Below are positions 28,397-38,171 of a stretch of 64,000 nucleotides of DNA, one piece after another; the stretch's first letter is position 1, and each line of letters begins with the position of its first letter. Made by a program: the position numbers and the translations under genes. The notes beneath the pieces are model-generated. The model was not told the DNA's origin, searched no databases, and saw only the letters and a list, made by a program, of their open reading frames with translations. The stretch spans positions 1 to 64,000 of the forward strand of contig NZ_PGVH01000047.1 in assembly GCF_004168585.1 (NCBI RefSeq), written 5' to 3'. Source of the stretch: Shewanella sp. OPT22 (GTDB taxonomy: Bacteria > Pseudomonadota > Gammaproteobacteria > Enterobacterales > Shewanellaceae).

Positions 28397-31300
28397 ATGT
28401 CCACTCTAAAAACTGAGCAAGTAAATATAAAAACAGCCGACTTTAATCATGAATTAGAAGAAAAGGCACACCCTAAGCTATTAGCCGCGGGAGTGCAGCT
28501 CGATGTTGATTTTGGTGCAAGTAATTCGGCGAAGGTAGTTCAATTCATGGAGGGAATGCCTAAGCCTTTAAATGAAGAGTCTGTAACGCCGAGCTCGATA
28601 AAACAAAAATATAAGATTGTCGGTGTTGAAACTGAAAAAGTACCAGACAAAAAAGTACGACCTCCCATTATCAGTGAAGAAACCCGAAATGCTTTAATTC
28701 ATCTTTCAAAGTTAAAGGGAAAAGAAACCTCTGAAATGTTTGAACCATTAACCAGAGAGGAATCTCACGCATTACAGAGTTATTTTGGTAGAACTTTATA
28801 TCGTCAAATTCCCCGACATTTTCGTTATCGAGAACCATTTAAAGCAAGGAGTAGAATCAATCTAGAAAGACATGAAAAGGCGAGTAAAGAACCACTGGAT
28901 TATCGAACTAAAAGCACGAAAGAACTTGTAAGCTTGATAGAGGATGATTCTGATCATTTTCTAAAATTAGATGATGATTTAAAAGGAAAAGAAGAGCTTC
29001 AAGTCGCGTATGTGAAGAAGTTTAATTCGTTAAATAATATCCCAAGTTCACTTTGGCATGCATCAACATGTAAAGCCGCCATACAAAAGAATAAATTTAC
29101 AACTGATTTGTTAGCAATCGTTTTAGATGAAAGAGCAGATTTAATTGATTTGGAAATGGCTCGGTTATTAGTTAGCTTTTCTCCTGAAAGCGTTTTTTTA
29201 TTGCCTGATAATATTCAAAAAAGTGAAGGGTATGAAGCTCTATTGCTTCATGCCTGTAGAAAAGACGTTTCTCTCGTTGGAAGGGCTGAATTAAAAGCTA
29301 AATTAGAAGAAGCAGAAGAAGGATTTTATGATAAATTGTGCCACTTGAAAGGGAGTGCTTTTTCAGATTTACCTGAAATATATCAAACCAGAGAAATGCT
29401 TTTCACGGCCTGTAGTAGTATTTATCAGCCCGAGAAGCTAACCATTCCTAATCACTTAAAAAACGAAGAAACAATTGCTCAGGCTGTAGCTTTGTGTCCA
29501 ACGTTGTTTTTGAGACTCAGTGAATCTGAACGAAGTGAGAAAGTATGCAAAGCACTTTGCTCAAAACCTCAAACTCATTTCGTAAGTTGGGAACATTTTC
29601 AACGAAAAGTCAGCAGCCCTTTAAAATTCGTGCCTGAAGCTATAAAACAAGAGTGGTCTTCAAAAGATTATCTGCAAGTAGTTCGTTGTAACCATTATAT
29701 AAAGCTTGACGAAATTCCTGAGAAAAAATTAACCGCTGACATTTTACTCGAGTTGTGTCGTGGAGATAGCTACACATTGATTGAAGCCGTGCAGAAATTT
29801 AAAACACTCGAAGATGTAGATTTAACAGTGGCGCAATTTGAGCTTAAAGCATGCTTACTTAACAGGGATAATATAGGTAGAGTTAGTCTTGCTAGTTTAA
29901 ATACCGAATTTTTGAATACGTATTTAACGGGCGTATCAATGCAAACCGTGCATCTGCAATCCGTTGGCAGTACTAAAAATGCAAAAGCCATCGCTCAATA
30001 TATTCTTGATTTACCTGAAGCGAATAAAAGCAAATTATTAGATACAAAAGCAAAACGTTATTTCTTACTTCGCTGCATTAAAGATTCTGACTTAGAGCAA
30101 TCCCATCATTCACTCGACACACAAAATAAAGTGCTAATAGAGCAAAGTATTCTTGAGACATTTATTTACTTCAGTGATGCCGAAAAACTGGAATTCTTCA
30201 AAATCGTAACTTCTCCAGAAATTAGGGAAAGCTTGATAAAAATTATTATTATGACTTCAAAGGGAAATGTACTGCAATTATTATTAGGAAAAGGTGAATA
30301 TGAAGATGACGAACAAGAGGACTTTGGAGACTATCTCACTCCTCAAGAGTCTGAAATGGCCGCTAACTTCCTATTTAAGTCTGGTGAAATGCCAAACTGT
30401 AATGTTGAAGCTAACGAACTATATGATGAGGTGAATCCACTATTGAGAGGAAATTTTCGACGAGAGACGCATAACCCTTTTTTATTTGAACTCTTATCGT
30501 CCTGCTATCAGCATACAGATTTTAAGCCAAGAAACTTTGAGCGTGGTGAGGAGCTTGAAACGAAAGTCGCCCAGTTTACAGCTTCAGCTTCAAAAGAAAT
30601 AAGAACTGAGTTACCTGAAAGCCAATTAGATTATAAAGTAATAAGTGGGCGAACCATTCGAGCAGAAAAAGGGGATTGTTGTCATCACTTGAAGATACAG
30701 CGAAAAGGTGAAGAATTTGAGGATTTAGCAAGAGAAGCCGGTTATTACGATACTTTGAGCAAGACACCTGAGCTTGAAAATAGACTTAAAAGTAGTTATC
30801 CAAAATTTGAAGGACTATTTAAAATTCCATGTGAAGTCTTAGATGCTCAAGGACACCAATTCAAAGATGATTTAGAAAAGATAGAGGTAGATGGTAAACA
30901 GTATTACCAGGTCTTTCACTATACCGCTTCAAAAAAGTATGGTTTACCTGCATTTAGGGTGACGAACCCTGAGAACGCTTCGAAAGGTAAAGAAGGGTTT
31001 GAAGGGCTAGATGGTATTTATAATGCCATACATGATATAGGTGTTTTTGCTTCCCAAGGAATTGTATTTACCAGTGTAATACCAGCTTTTCATAATATTA
31101 CCACTGCCAGAAGGTTGTTGATGTTCCATTCATTGTTTGGTCAAGATGTTCCATTTACCCAAACTGGTGTTTTTGAAAGTTGGTTGGCTCAAGCAACTGA
31201 TCAACCCGATATTGGTCATGATGGTCTTCGCGATATTGGCGATAGTGTTTTATTCAGTAAAATTCGAAAAAATTTCAGTGCAGTCGATTTGCATTCAGAT

Positions 31301-31882
31301 ATTCATCCTGAAGATGTTCAAGAACGGTTACTGTTCGGTGAATTCTTAGCTCAGGGGTTGTTTGCTTCGCAAGTATTGGTAGCTCGGTTTATGAGAGAAA
31401 ATCCTAATTACCACTATAAGAACCCACAATCTTGTAAAGAGGTAAGAGAAATTTTAGAAAATTGTATGACCTTATTAATGCAAGGCTATTTCAATGACTA
31501 TGATTTATCTCTTCAAGAAGTTCTCAATCTTTCTAATGAAGATTATGAAAATTACTTTAATGAGACTGCAAAAGAAATGATTTACTGGTCAGCCAAGCAA
31601 CCTGATGAAGATGAATTAAAAGAAAACCCTAATTATCCTAAAAGTGAGGAGCACTTTCAAAGTGATACCTATTCAGCTGATGTTTCAAGAGGAAGGTTAA
31701 GTACGGAAGTGTACCCAAATAATCATTCCGTGGACGTTGAGTTTTCTAAAGATTTTCTTTGGGACAATGAGTATCAGCTTGGCAGAGGTAATGGGTTACT
31801 CGTTTTTACGAAGTTAATTAGAGGGATAACTCATGCAGTAACGTCATTGTTAAACTATCAAGCTCAACAAGCCAAAGCGTGA
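28397..31882 (+). CDS. Large helical-repeat protein with a possible kinase-like C-terminal domain (candidate effector)
   Basis: An 1161-residue protein with no signal peptide and no orthologue I recognise. The N-terminal 170 residues are polar and charged. Residues about 210-560 contain degenerate helical units with a recurring pattern (hydrophobic, Pro, then Leu/Ala-rich helix), e.g. NIPSSLWHASTCKAAI, DLPEIYQTREMLFTAC and EIPEKKLTADILLELC, resembling DUF4116-type repeats. Residues about 750-1090 look globular. CHHLKIQRKGEEF (Lys766) followed by an acidic helix (EDLAREAGYYDTL) resembles the beta3-alphaC part of kinase folds, and GLRDIGDSVLF (Asp946, Asp949) could supply metal ligands. This last reading is a weak inference. 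The gene has a poor ribosome site and an AT-rich leader. Confidence 0.6.
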   Translation: MSTLKTEQVNIKTADFNHELEEKAHPKLLAAGVQLDVDFGASNSAKVVQFMEGMPKPLNEESVTPSSIKQKYKIVGVETEKVPDKKVRPPIISEETRNALIHLSKLKGKETSEMFEPLTREESHALQSYFGRTLYRQIPRHFRYREPFKARSRINLERHEKASKEPLDYRTKSTKELVSLIEDDSDHFLKLDDDLKGKEELQVAYVKKFNSLNNIPSSLWHASTCKAAIQKNKFTTDLLAIVLDERADLIDLEMARLLVSFSPESVFLLPDNIQKSEGYEALLLHACRKDVSLVGRAELKAKLEEAEEGFYDKLCHLKGSAFSDLPEIYQTREMLFTACSSIYQPEKLTIPNHLKNEETIAQAVALCPTLFLRLSESERSEKVCKALCSKPQTHFVSWEHFQRKVSSPLKFVPEAIKQEWSSKDYLQVVRCNHYIKLDEIPEKKLTADILLELCRGDSYTLIEAVQKFKTLEDVDLTVAQFELKACLLNRDNIGRVSLASLNTEFLNTYLTGVSMQTVHLQSVGSTKNAKAIAQYILDLPEANKSKLLDTKAKRYFLLRCIKDSDLEQSHHSLDTQNKVLIEQSILETFIYFSDAEKLEFFKIVTSPEIRESLIKIIIMTSKGNVLQLLLGKGEYEDDEQEDFGDYLTPQESEMAANFLFKSGEMPNCNVEANELYDEVNPLLRGNFRRETHNPFLFELLSSCYQHTDFKPRNFERGEELETKVAQFTASASKEIRTELPESQLDYKVISGRTIRAEKGDCCHHLKIQRKGEEFEDLAREAGYYDTLSKTPELENRLKSSYPKFEGLFKIPCEVLDAQGHQFKDDLEKIEVDGKQYYQVFHYTASKKYGLPAFRVTNPENASKGKEGFEGLDGIYNAIHDIGVFASQGIVFTSVIPAFHNITTARRLLMFHSLFGQDVPFTQTGVFESWLAQATDQPDIGHDGLRDIGDSVLFSKIRKNFSAVDLHSDIHPEDVQERLLFGEFLAQGLFASQVLVARFMRENPNYHYKNPQSCKEVREILENCMTLLMQGYFNDYDLSLQEVLNLSNEDYENYFNETAKEMIYWSAKQPDEDELKENPNYPKSEEHFQSDTYSADVSRGRLSTEVYPNNHSVDVEFSKDFLWDNEYQLGRGNGLLVFTKLIRGITHAVTSLLNYQAQQAKA

Positions 31883-31910
31883 ACTTTTAGAATGTAATAT
31901 TTCTATTTTA

Positions 31911-32831
31911 TCAATATTTGCTACTCTTTGACAACGAGTACATTATTTGCCTCCAATATGTGTAGCAAATAGCCCCCCAGCGAAGTGCAAAAAGTCTGAC
32001 ACGCTCAAAAGGTGGCGTTTCCTTTCCTGAGGAAAGCATAACGATAACTAATCGCCTCATTGCTTTTGCATGTTCGATGTTTCTTTCCTTCTGGTTAAAC
32101 TGTGTAACTCTCCTTTCTAATTTAATATTGCTCTTATTTGTACCTCGAACTAAAAGTCCAGATTGGTTATGAGCTTTGACCGATGCCTTTGCTGCTACAT
32201 ACCGAATTGCAAACCCTATCCGTCTTTCATCTGAGTTGTTTGGGTCGGACCCATGGACAAGCTTGAAGTGATGAAGTGACATTTCACCAGGTGCTAGCTC
32301 CATATATACGTTGTTACTGGGAGAGAGAGCTCGATCTGGAATCGTTTGTCCACGAGACAGCAAGTTATCTGATGAGTATGTATTCATTTGTTTCTGGAGA
32401 TGATGATGACTTCCAGGCTCTACTTTCATGACGCCTGACGTTCTGGTAGCAGGGCTAAGAGCAACCCAAGCCGTTACGACATCATCGGCTTTCACTCCCC
32501 AGTAAGCGGCATCTTGATGCATTGAAACAAACGATTTGCTGCCTGGCTCCTTGATGAATAAATTCGTCATTAAGCAAATAATATCTTTGCCTATTAAGGA
32601 CTCTATAGCGTCAAGAATAGCGGGGTGGTTTACTAGCTCATCTGCCCAGTCATAGAGAAGATAAGATTTGTTCGATTGAGCTTTGGAGTAAGGCTTTTTT
32701 TGTTGCTGTTCAATGGCCTGAAGTTTTTCTTTTAAGTCGCTGGCTTTGGCTTCTGAAAATATTTTGATAGGGAAAACAAAGCCATCATTTTTATAATTGG
32801 ATATCTGGTCATTCGTTAGACTGCGTTTCAT
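31911..32831 (-). CDS. Phytanoyl-CoA dioxygenase (PhyH) family protein
   Basis: Likely Fe(II)/2-oxoglutarate-dependent oxygenase of 306 residues. The metal-binding pair is His105 and Asp107 in SMHQDAAYWG, with the distal His in LVHGSDPNNSDERRIGFAIRY, where the Arg would bind 2-oxoglutarate. The start, SLTNDQISNYKNDGFVFPIKIF, is the usual PhyH N-terminus. Relatives hydroxylate lipids, amino acids, ectoine or secondary metabolites; the substrate here is unknown. The C-terminal 40 residues are basic and not typical. It converges on the 1161-residue protein gene with a 28-base gap and lies downstream of the kinase-like gene on the same strand. Confidence 0.85.
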   Translation of the reverse strand: MKRSLTNDQISNYKNDGFVFPIKIFSEAKASDLKEKLQAIEQQQKKPYSKAQSNKSYLLYDWADELVNHPAILDAIESLIGKDIICLMTNLFIKEPGSKSFVSMHQDAAYWGVKADDVVTAWVALSPATRTSGVMKVEPGSHHHLQKQMNTYSSDNLLSRGQTIPDRALSPSNNVYMELAPGEMSLHHFKLVHGSDPNNSDERRIGFAIRYVAAKASVKAHNQSGLLVRGTNKSNIKLERRVTQFNQKERNIEHAKAMRRLVIVMLSSGKETPPFERVRLFALRWGAICYTYWRQIMYSLSKSSKY

Positions 32832-32930
32832 GGAACCTCCAAAATTTTAAAAATGATGAGTAGATACTTCAGGCTTAACAGTCCCTAACTTTTAAGAGAG
32901 TAATGTAACGCTATTCCACTTCAATTTGTA

Positions 32931-35450
32931 TTAAGAGGTTTGAACCGCTGGCTTAATATCTTTTGAGGGGTCTTTCCAAGCGATAACATCGTGTATTGAT
33001 TCTTCGAGGCGGTTTTTTGTTGGACAAGTTAGAAAAAGTTTAACAGCTTCAAATTTTTCAGGAATAACGACAGCTCTAATGGCGTTTTCGATAGTATCTG
33101 TTGATGTTTTGCCGCCACCAAACTGACTTATAAAGCCTGCAATTGGAAGTTTTCCATAGCTATCTCTTGGAATGACTGATGCGATTTGGGGAGAGGTACC
33201 AAATAAAATACTAAGTAGTAAAGCATAGTTATCTGCTTGCTTTCTAAGTTTACATCTCTCTTTATCATCACTTTCCGCTTGGATTTCCTCTTGAAAGGCT
33301 TTAGTTGAGTACAAATACGTGCCTAGAGCTAAGTGCTTTTCTCTTCCGAATTTAGGGGTTACTACATCATCAATGTCAATCAGCATAACTTTAGGGTCCT
33401 TAACAAGGGATTCAACTCCACTTGCTGCTTTAACTTTATCTTTGTACATTAAGTTGCAGTTTTTTAAGTCTCTAAAGTAAATATCATGATCATGGGCTTT
33501 TTGAACGTCGTAGCACAATTGCTTATAGGCCTGCAGTCGAATTGGCCCTTTTGACGCCACAAATGACTCAACATCGGTGCCGCCATTTACTGCCCAAGAC
33601 TCTGCTTTGTCTACGGTAACCTTATGAAATGACGTTGTTGAATAAACTTCTTGAGAAGGTCGTTTTTTTGTATAAATACCTTGCATTCCAGGGCTGATTG
33701 AGGTTCCGTGGAAAGATTTTACGCCTAGTGCCTCCTTGAGAGCGATAAGTTGCTTGCGCTTTAATTCATTGGCTTCATCAAGTGAAAGGTGTCGACCTTC
33801 TACTTTAGCCTCTTCACTTGGCTTTTCTTCAATAGTTTGATCATAAGGCAGAGAGGTACCAAGTTTTACAAAATGCTCATCTCGAGCTTCAAGTGTTTTA
33901 AATGCTCCACTAACTCTATTCTCTTTTTTGATTGAAGGTGATTCAGGTTTTCTAATGGGAGGAAATACTCCATGTGTATCAAAATAGTACTGTCTACCCA
34001 GTGTAGAAGGGGAAGACATAGTGACAAAACCTTTGGGAGCTTCATCATCAGCTGGTTTATTTGCTTTTTTTTCTGCGAGCCTGTTTAGGAATTGAGTTCT
34101 TTTGGTTAATATTAATGCTCTTCTTTTAGCAATAAGAGCTTTAACTTCAGATTTTATTTCTTGAGCGTTATAGCCTTCAAAATCTTGTGTATCTAGGAAT
34201 TTATCACTTTCACTTTGCCATTTTTTACCGTCTGCGTCGCTGTATTTAATGCCTTTCTCAAACATCTCTTTTTCAAGACTTTTTGCCATCTCATGTACAA
34301 ATATTGTCTTATCGTCATGTTGAGTAGTCGCTCTTCCCAAAACACCATGCTTTAACTTGTCTTTTTTATCTTTAATATATTTTTCTAATTCATTTCTAGC
34401 TGTTTTATCATTTTGAGTCGCACAGCTTTTTACTCTAGCTTTAGACATCGCTTCTGCTGACCACTCGTCTAGAGTTTTTCCCTCAGCAAAAAGGTGTGAA
34501 ACTTCTTTTTTATAATCATTAAGACGTCTATAAGTGGATACATGGCTTATGTTTTTTTGTACTATTTCTTCTATTAAGGGGTGTAGATCTGAATCGGTTT
34601 CCCTCTTTACTCTTTTCGTAAAATCTGACCAACTTTCAGGTTCGAACTTTTTCAGGTCACTATGAATTACATCTCTTTTTTGAGGGAGCTGTTTTTGTGA
34701 AAATAGCCGAGCAGTATCGAGTTCAGAATTTTGATTCAGAGAGCAACGAATTGATTCTTGCCTGTCTTCTCTAATTCTTGTATTTCGCTTAATCATCAAT
34801 TGCCTTTCAAATTTTTCCTGGAGAGGCGTTTCGTAATAGCTAGTTAGTTTTTTCCATTGTTCGGTGACATGTTTCGTGGCTGTGGTTGAATCTTCAGTTG
34901 GAAATGTAGCGCATCGATGTTGCAAGGTAACTAATTTCTTCGATGTTGTTTCATACTCTACTTCAGCTTTTTTATACTCTTCATCAGATCTTTGCTTTGG
35001 TGATTCTCCATACTTCTCAACAGAGGTTATCAATGTAGGAGGGATTGAAATAAATTGAGGTGGAAATTCTACATCTAAACCTGTAATTCCGAATGTTACT
35101 TTGTGTGTATCAGGATTTTCCCCTGCATCAATAGATACCGTTACTTTATCTCGATGATCTGCTCCAATCAAAGAAGCTAAAGTATGATGGGCTCTAAACT
35201 TAGCAGTTATTCCTTCTCCAAGTGTATCTGAATGTTGCTCTTCGGGGGTTTGTTCCAGTTTTAGAGTACAAATACACTCTAAAACCTGAAGTGTGTCGGT
35301 ACAACAAAACCAGTCTTTAATTTTTTCTAGCCGAGTTTTTTTTAATTCAACTCCATCAGCTTTACTTCTAATTGCTTCTTGTACTCTCTGATCGCTGATA
35401 GATCGAGTTCCCCAATTTTTAGGTTGGGGCATTAAGGCGATTGAAGACAT
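32931..35450 (-). CDS. Large protein with a C-terminal protein-kinase-like domain (candidate effector)
   Basis: An 839-residue protein without signal peptide. Residues about 30-50 hold an aromatic/Cys patch (KIKDWFCCTD), followed by a beta-rich segment (about 50-130) and a long charged helical middle (about 140-460). The C-terminal part has kinase landmarks. NGGTDVESFV resembles a hinge. YFRDLKNCNLM is a catalytic loop with Asp661, Lys663 and Asn666. VMLIDIDD has Asp692 where DFG is expected. GTYLYSTKAF and QADNYALLLSILFG fit the activation segment and helix F. His of HRD is Phe. I could not place the ATP-binding Lys with confidence, so the N-lobe is degenerate or divergent. Phosphorylation of host proteins is an inference. 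Confidence 0.7.
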   Translation of the reverse strand: MSSIALMPQPKNWGTRSISDQRVQEAIRSKADGVELKKTRLEKIKDWFCCTDTLQVLECICTLKLEQTPEEQHSDTLGEGITAKFRAHHTLASLIGADHRDKVTVSIDAGENPDTHKVTFGITGLDVEFPPQFISIPPTLITSVEKYGESPKQRSDEEYKKAEVEYETTSKKLVTLQHRCATFPTEDSTTATKHVTEQWKKLTSYYETPLQEKFERQLMIKRNTRIREDRQESIRCSLNQNSELDTARLFSQKQLPQKRDVIHSDLKKFEPESWSDFTKRVKRETDSDLHPLIEEIVQKNISHVSTYRRLNDYKKEVSHLFAEGKTLDEWSAEAMSKARVKSCATQNDKTARNELEKYIKDKKDKLKHGVLGRATTQHDDKTIFVHEMAKSLEKEMFEKGIKYSDADGKKWQSESDKFLDTQDFEGYNAQEIKSEVKALIAKRRALILTKRTQFLNRLAEKKANKPADDEAPKGFVTMSSPSTLGRQYYFDTHGVFPPIRKPESPSIKKENRVSGAFKTLEARDEHFVKLGTSLPYDQTIEEKPSEEAKVEGRHLSLDEANELKRKQLIALKEALGVKSFHGTSISPGMQGIYTKKRPSQEVYSTTSFHKVTVDKAESWAVNGGTDVESFVASKGPIRLQAYKQLCYDVQKAHDHDIYFRDLKNCNLMYKDKVKAASGVESLVKDPKVMLIDIDDVVTPKFGREKHLALGTYLYSTKAFQEEIQAESDDKERCKLRKQADNYALLLSILFGTSPQIASVIPRDSYGKLPIAGFISQFGGGKTSTDTIENAIRAVVIPEKFEAVKLFLTCPTKNRLEESIHDVIAWKDPSKDIKPAVQTS

Positions 35451-35651
35451 TTTTTCTCACCAATACTCAACCGATTCATAAGTTGATTTTAATAATATTT
35501 TCTACTTTTGGCTTTAAATATGGACAAGGTTTAATTGGGAGGTAATTTTATTAATTGTTATTGATAAGATAAACAGATAAGTGAAGAAGTATGCGTCTGA
35601 AAATAAAGGTATTATTAGTTTATAGCTTAAAGTTGTTCATGAACTCGAAAA

Positions 35652-35677
35652 AAGCGGCTTTAGGTTGAAAGCCGCTT
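35652..35677 (-). terminator. Terminator after hemL
   Basis: AAGCGGCTTT pairs with AAAGCCGCTT around a six-base loop. On the minus strand the stem is followed by TTTTTTCGA, about 20 bases past the hemL stop. Confidence 0.85.
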
Positions 35678-35694
35678 AAATGATTAAAAGCTAT

Positions 35695-36978
35695 CTATTT
35701 TAGATTCGCAAATACCTTATCAGCAGCTTCAAGTGTCTTTTCTAGTGCAGCATCATCGTGCGCCATAGATAAGAAACCTGCTTCATAAGCACTGGGTGCT
35801 AAGTAAATACCTTCGTTAAGCATGCCGTGATAGAAAGCTTTAAAACGTTCCATATCGCACTTAGTAACTTGGTCAAAGCGAGTAATGTTTTGTTCTTCAG
35901 TAAAGAAGAAACCAAACATGCCACCAACGTAATTAATTGCCATTGGGATGTTGTGCTTGTTAGCTAATGCTTTGAAGCCTTCAGCAATATATTTTGTTTT
36001 GCGAGCTAGCTCTTCGTATAACCCTTCTTCTTCCAAGGCTTCCATTTGTGCAAGACCTGCAGCCATTGCTATAGGATTACCTGAAAGCGTACCAGCTTGG
36101 TAAACTGGACCTGTTGGCGCAATGTACTGCATTACTTCTTTCTTGCCGCCAAAAGCTCCAACTGGCATACCGCCACCAATGACTTTACCCAAAGTGGTTA
36201 GATCTGGTGTTACGCCGTAATGAGCTTGTGCACCTGCTTTTGCAACACGGAAGCCAGTCATCACTTCGTCGATGACGAGAAGTGCCCCATATTGGTCACA
36301 GACATCACGTAAGTCTTGTAAGAAACCATCTGTAGGAGGAATACAGTTCATGTTACCTGCAACAGGCTCAAGGATGATACAAGCGATATCTTCAGGGTAT
36401 GTTTCGAACAGCGCTTTAACTGAATCGATATCGTTGTACGTTGCCGTCAATGTGTGCTTAGCAAAATCCTCAGGTACACCTGGAGAGCTAGGTTGGCCTA
36501 GTGTGAGAGCACCTGAACCAGCATTCACTAATAAGCAATCAGCGTGGCCATGATAACAGCCTTCAAACTTAAGGATTTTGTCACGGCTAGTGAAGCCTCG
36601 AGCAAGGCGTATTGCACTCATAGTGGCTTCAGTGCCTGAGCTTACCATACGAACTTGTTCCATTGATGGCACCATTTCGATGACTTTTTCAGCCATGGTG
36701 ATTTCAAGTTCTGTTGGGGCACCAAATGATAAACCGTTCTGAACTGCGTCTAATACCGCTTGGCGTATTTTAGGATGGTTATGACCTAAGATCATAGGGC
36801 CCCACGAACCAACATAATCGATGTATGCGTTACCATCTGCGTCATAAACATAAGCGCCATCTGCTTTCTCAATAAAGCGAGGAGTACCGCCTACACCATT
36901 GAAAGCACGCACTGGAGAGTTCACACCGCCAGGGATGCTTTGTTTAGCCTGTTCAAACAGCGTATCAGAACGGGTCAT
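35695..36978 (-). CDS. hemL: Glutamate-1-semialdehyde 2,1-aminomutase HemL
   Basis: PLP enzyme that makes 5-aminolevulinate from glutamate-1-semialdehyde for tetrapyrrole synthesis (C5 pathway). The PLP-binding Lys265 lies in [18 protein letters not shown], the same position as in E. coli. [27 protein letters not shown] and [11 protein letters not shown]-like ([12 protein letters not shown]) are family segments. The 427-residue length is normal. It is preceded by pyrB on the same strand with 24 bases between the genes, which may make a two-gene transcript. Confidence 0.95.
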   Translation of the reverse strand: MTRSDTLFEQAKQSIPGGVNSPVRAFNGVGGTPRFIEKADGAYVYDADGNAYIDYVGSWGPMILGHNHPKIRQAVLDAVQNGLSFGAPTELEITMAEKVIEMVPSMEQVRMVSSGTEATMSAIRLARGFTSRDKILKFEGCYHGHADCLLVNAGSGALTLGQPSSPGVPEDFAKHTLTATYNDIDSVKALFETYPEDIACIILEPVAGNMNCIPPTDGFLQDLRDVCDQYGALLVIDEVMTGFRVAKAGAQAHYGVTPDLTTLGKVIGGGMPVGAFGGKKEVMQYIAPTGPVYQAGTLSGNPIAMAAGLAQMEALEEEGLYEELARKTKYIAEGFKALANKHNIPMAINYVGGMFGFFFTEEQNITRFDQVTKCDMERFKAFYHGMLNEGIYLAPSAYEAGFLSMAHDDAALEKTLEAADKVFANLK

Positions 36979-37002
36979 TGATTTGTCCTTCTAAAATTTA
37001 AG

Positions 37003-38016
37003 TTAGCCTTTGCGTGAGTACCAGTTTACTGGTAGTTCGTATTGCTCAAGCTGGCTGTCAACTCCCAGCGTGAGTGCAAATAAAGCCATACGAATAAGTA
37101 AGCCGTTGTCCGCTTGACGGAAAATCGCCAAGTTCGGATGGTCGTTTAAGTCGTTATCTAGCTCATTAGCATCCGAGCGAGAATCACGAGGAAGAGGGTG
37201 CATAATTACCGCACTGTCTTTACAGTGGCCTTGATAAATTGCCTTATTGAGCTTGAATTTACCACGGTATTTATTTGCTTCATCTTGTGAGGGGAAGCGT
37301 TCCTCTTGAATTCGGGTTTGATACAAAATATCAGCACCTGCAGTATGGCCTTCAATCGAGTCGTGTATTGATACTTGATGGCCAGCATTGGTGATTTCAT
37401 CGACCACATATTGTGGCATTTGCAGCTCGTTTGGTGCTAATAAGCTGAAATGAATATTTTCGTATTGTGCTAACAACTTTGACAATGAATGAACGGTTCT
37501 GCCATGTTTTAAATCGCCGAGTAAAGCGATGTGCATACCATCAATATTTCTAGCTTTTGATTCGAGTTCTTTTTTGATAGTAAATAAATCAAGCAATGCT
37601 TGAGTCGGGTGTTCATTTGCCCCATCACCACCGTTAATTACGGGTACTGTACTGCCTTTTGAAAACTCTTCTACTGAAAACGGTTGTGGATGACGCATTG
37701 CAATAACATCCGAATAGGTCGCCATCATCATCGCCGTGTCATACAGTGACTCGCCCTTCGCTAGTGATGATGAACCGATACCGACGGTTTCAGAAACACT
37801 GCCGCCCAATAGGTTAAAGGCGCTGGCAAAGCTGACCCGAGTACGTGTACTTGGCTCAAAGAATAAGTTTCCTAAAATGGCACCTTCGAGAACATTCGTT
37901 CTTCTATGACGTAATGCATAAGGTTGCATACGTTCTGCGACAGAGAAAATAGTGTTGATTGTATCTGGGTTAAATTGATTAACCGAAAGGATGTGCTGTC
38001 CTTCTAAATGTGTCAT
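37003..38016 (-). CDS. pyrB: Aspartate carbamoyltransferase catalytic subunit PyrB
   Basis: Joins carbamoyl phosphate and aspartate, the committed step of pyrimidine synthesis. The carbamoyl-phosphate loop FFEPSTRTRVSFASA is at about residue 53, and HPTQALLDLFTIKKE and HPLPRDSRS are further active-site segments. At 337 residues it is slightly longer than the E. coli subunit. No pyrI regulatory-subunit gene adjoins, so it may act as an unregulated trimer as in some Shewanella relatives (recalled, not verified). It lies just upstream of hemL. Confidence 0.93.
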   Translation of the reverse strand: MTHLEGQHILSVNQFNPDTINTIFSVAERMQPYALRHRRTNVLEGAILGNLFFEPSTRTRVSFASAFNLLGGSVSETVGIGSSSLAKGESLYDTAMMMATYSDVIAMRHPQPFSVEEFSKGSTVPVINGGDGANEHPTQALLDLFTIKKELESKARNIDGMHIALLGDLKHGRTVHSLSKLLAQYENIHFSLLAPNELQMPQYVVDEITNAGHQVSIHDSIEGHTAGADILYQTRIQEERFPSQDEANKYRGKFKLNKAIYQGHCKDSAVIMHPLPRDSRSDANELDNDLNDHPNLAIFRQADNGLLIRMALFALTLGVDSQLEQYELPVNWYSRKG

Positions 38017-38171
38017 CAGCCTGTATTCCAGTTGCTTGGGGCAGTATTTACTGCCAAATTATTATGTAAGGTTGGCTGAGGCGCAATTGTACCAAAGCTT
38101 AGTCAGTTGTTAAACCTAGAAAAGCTGAGTCCAGAGGGCGCTGCATGTTTTAAGTATGTTTTCATTTGAGG

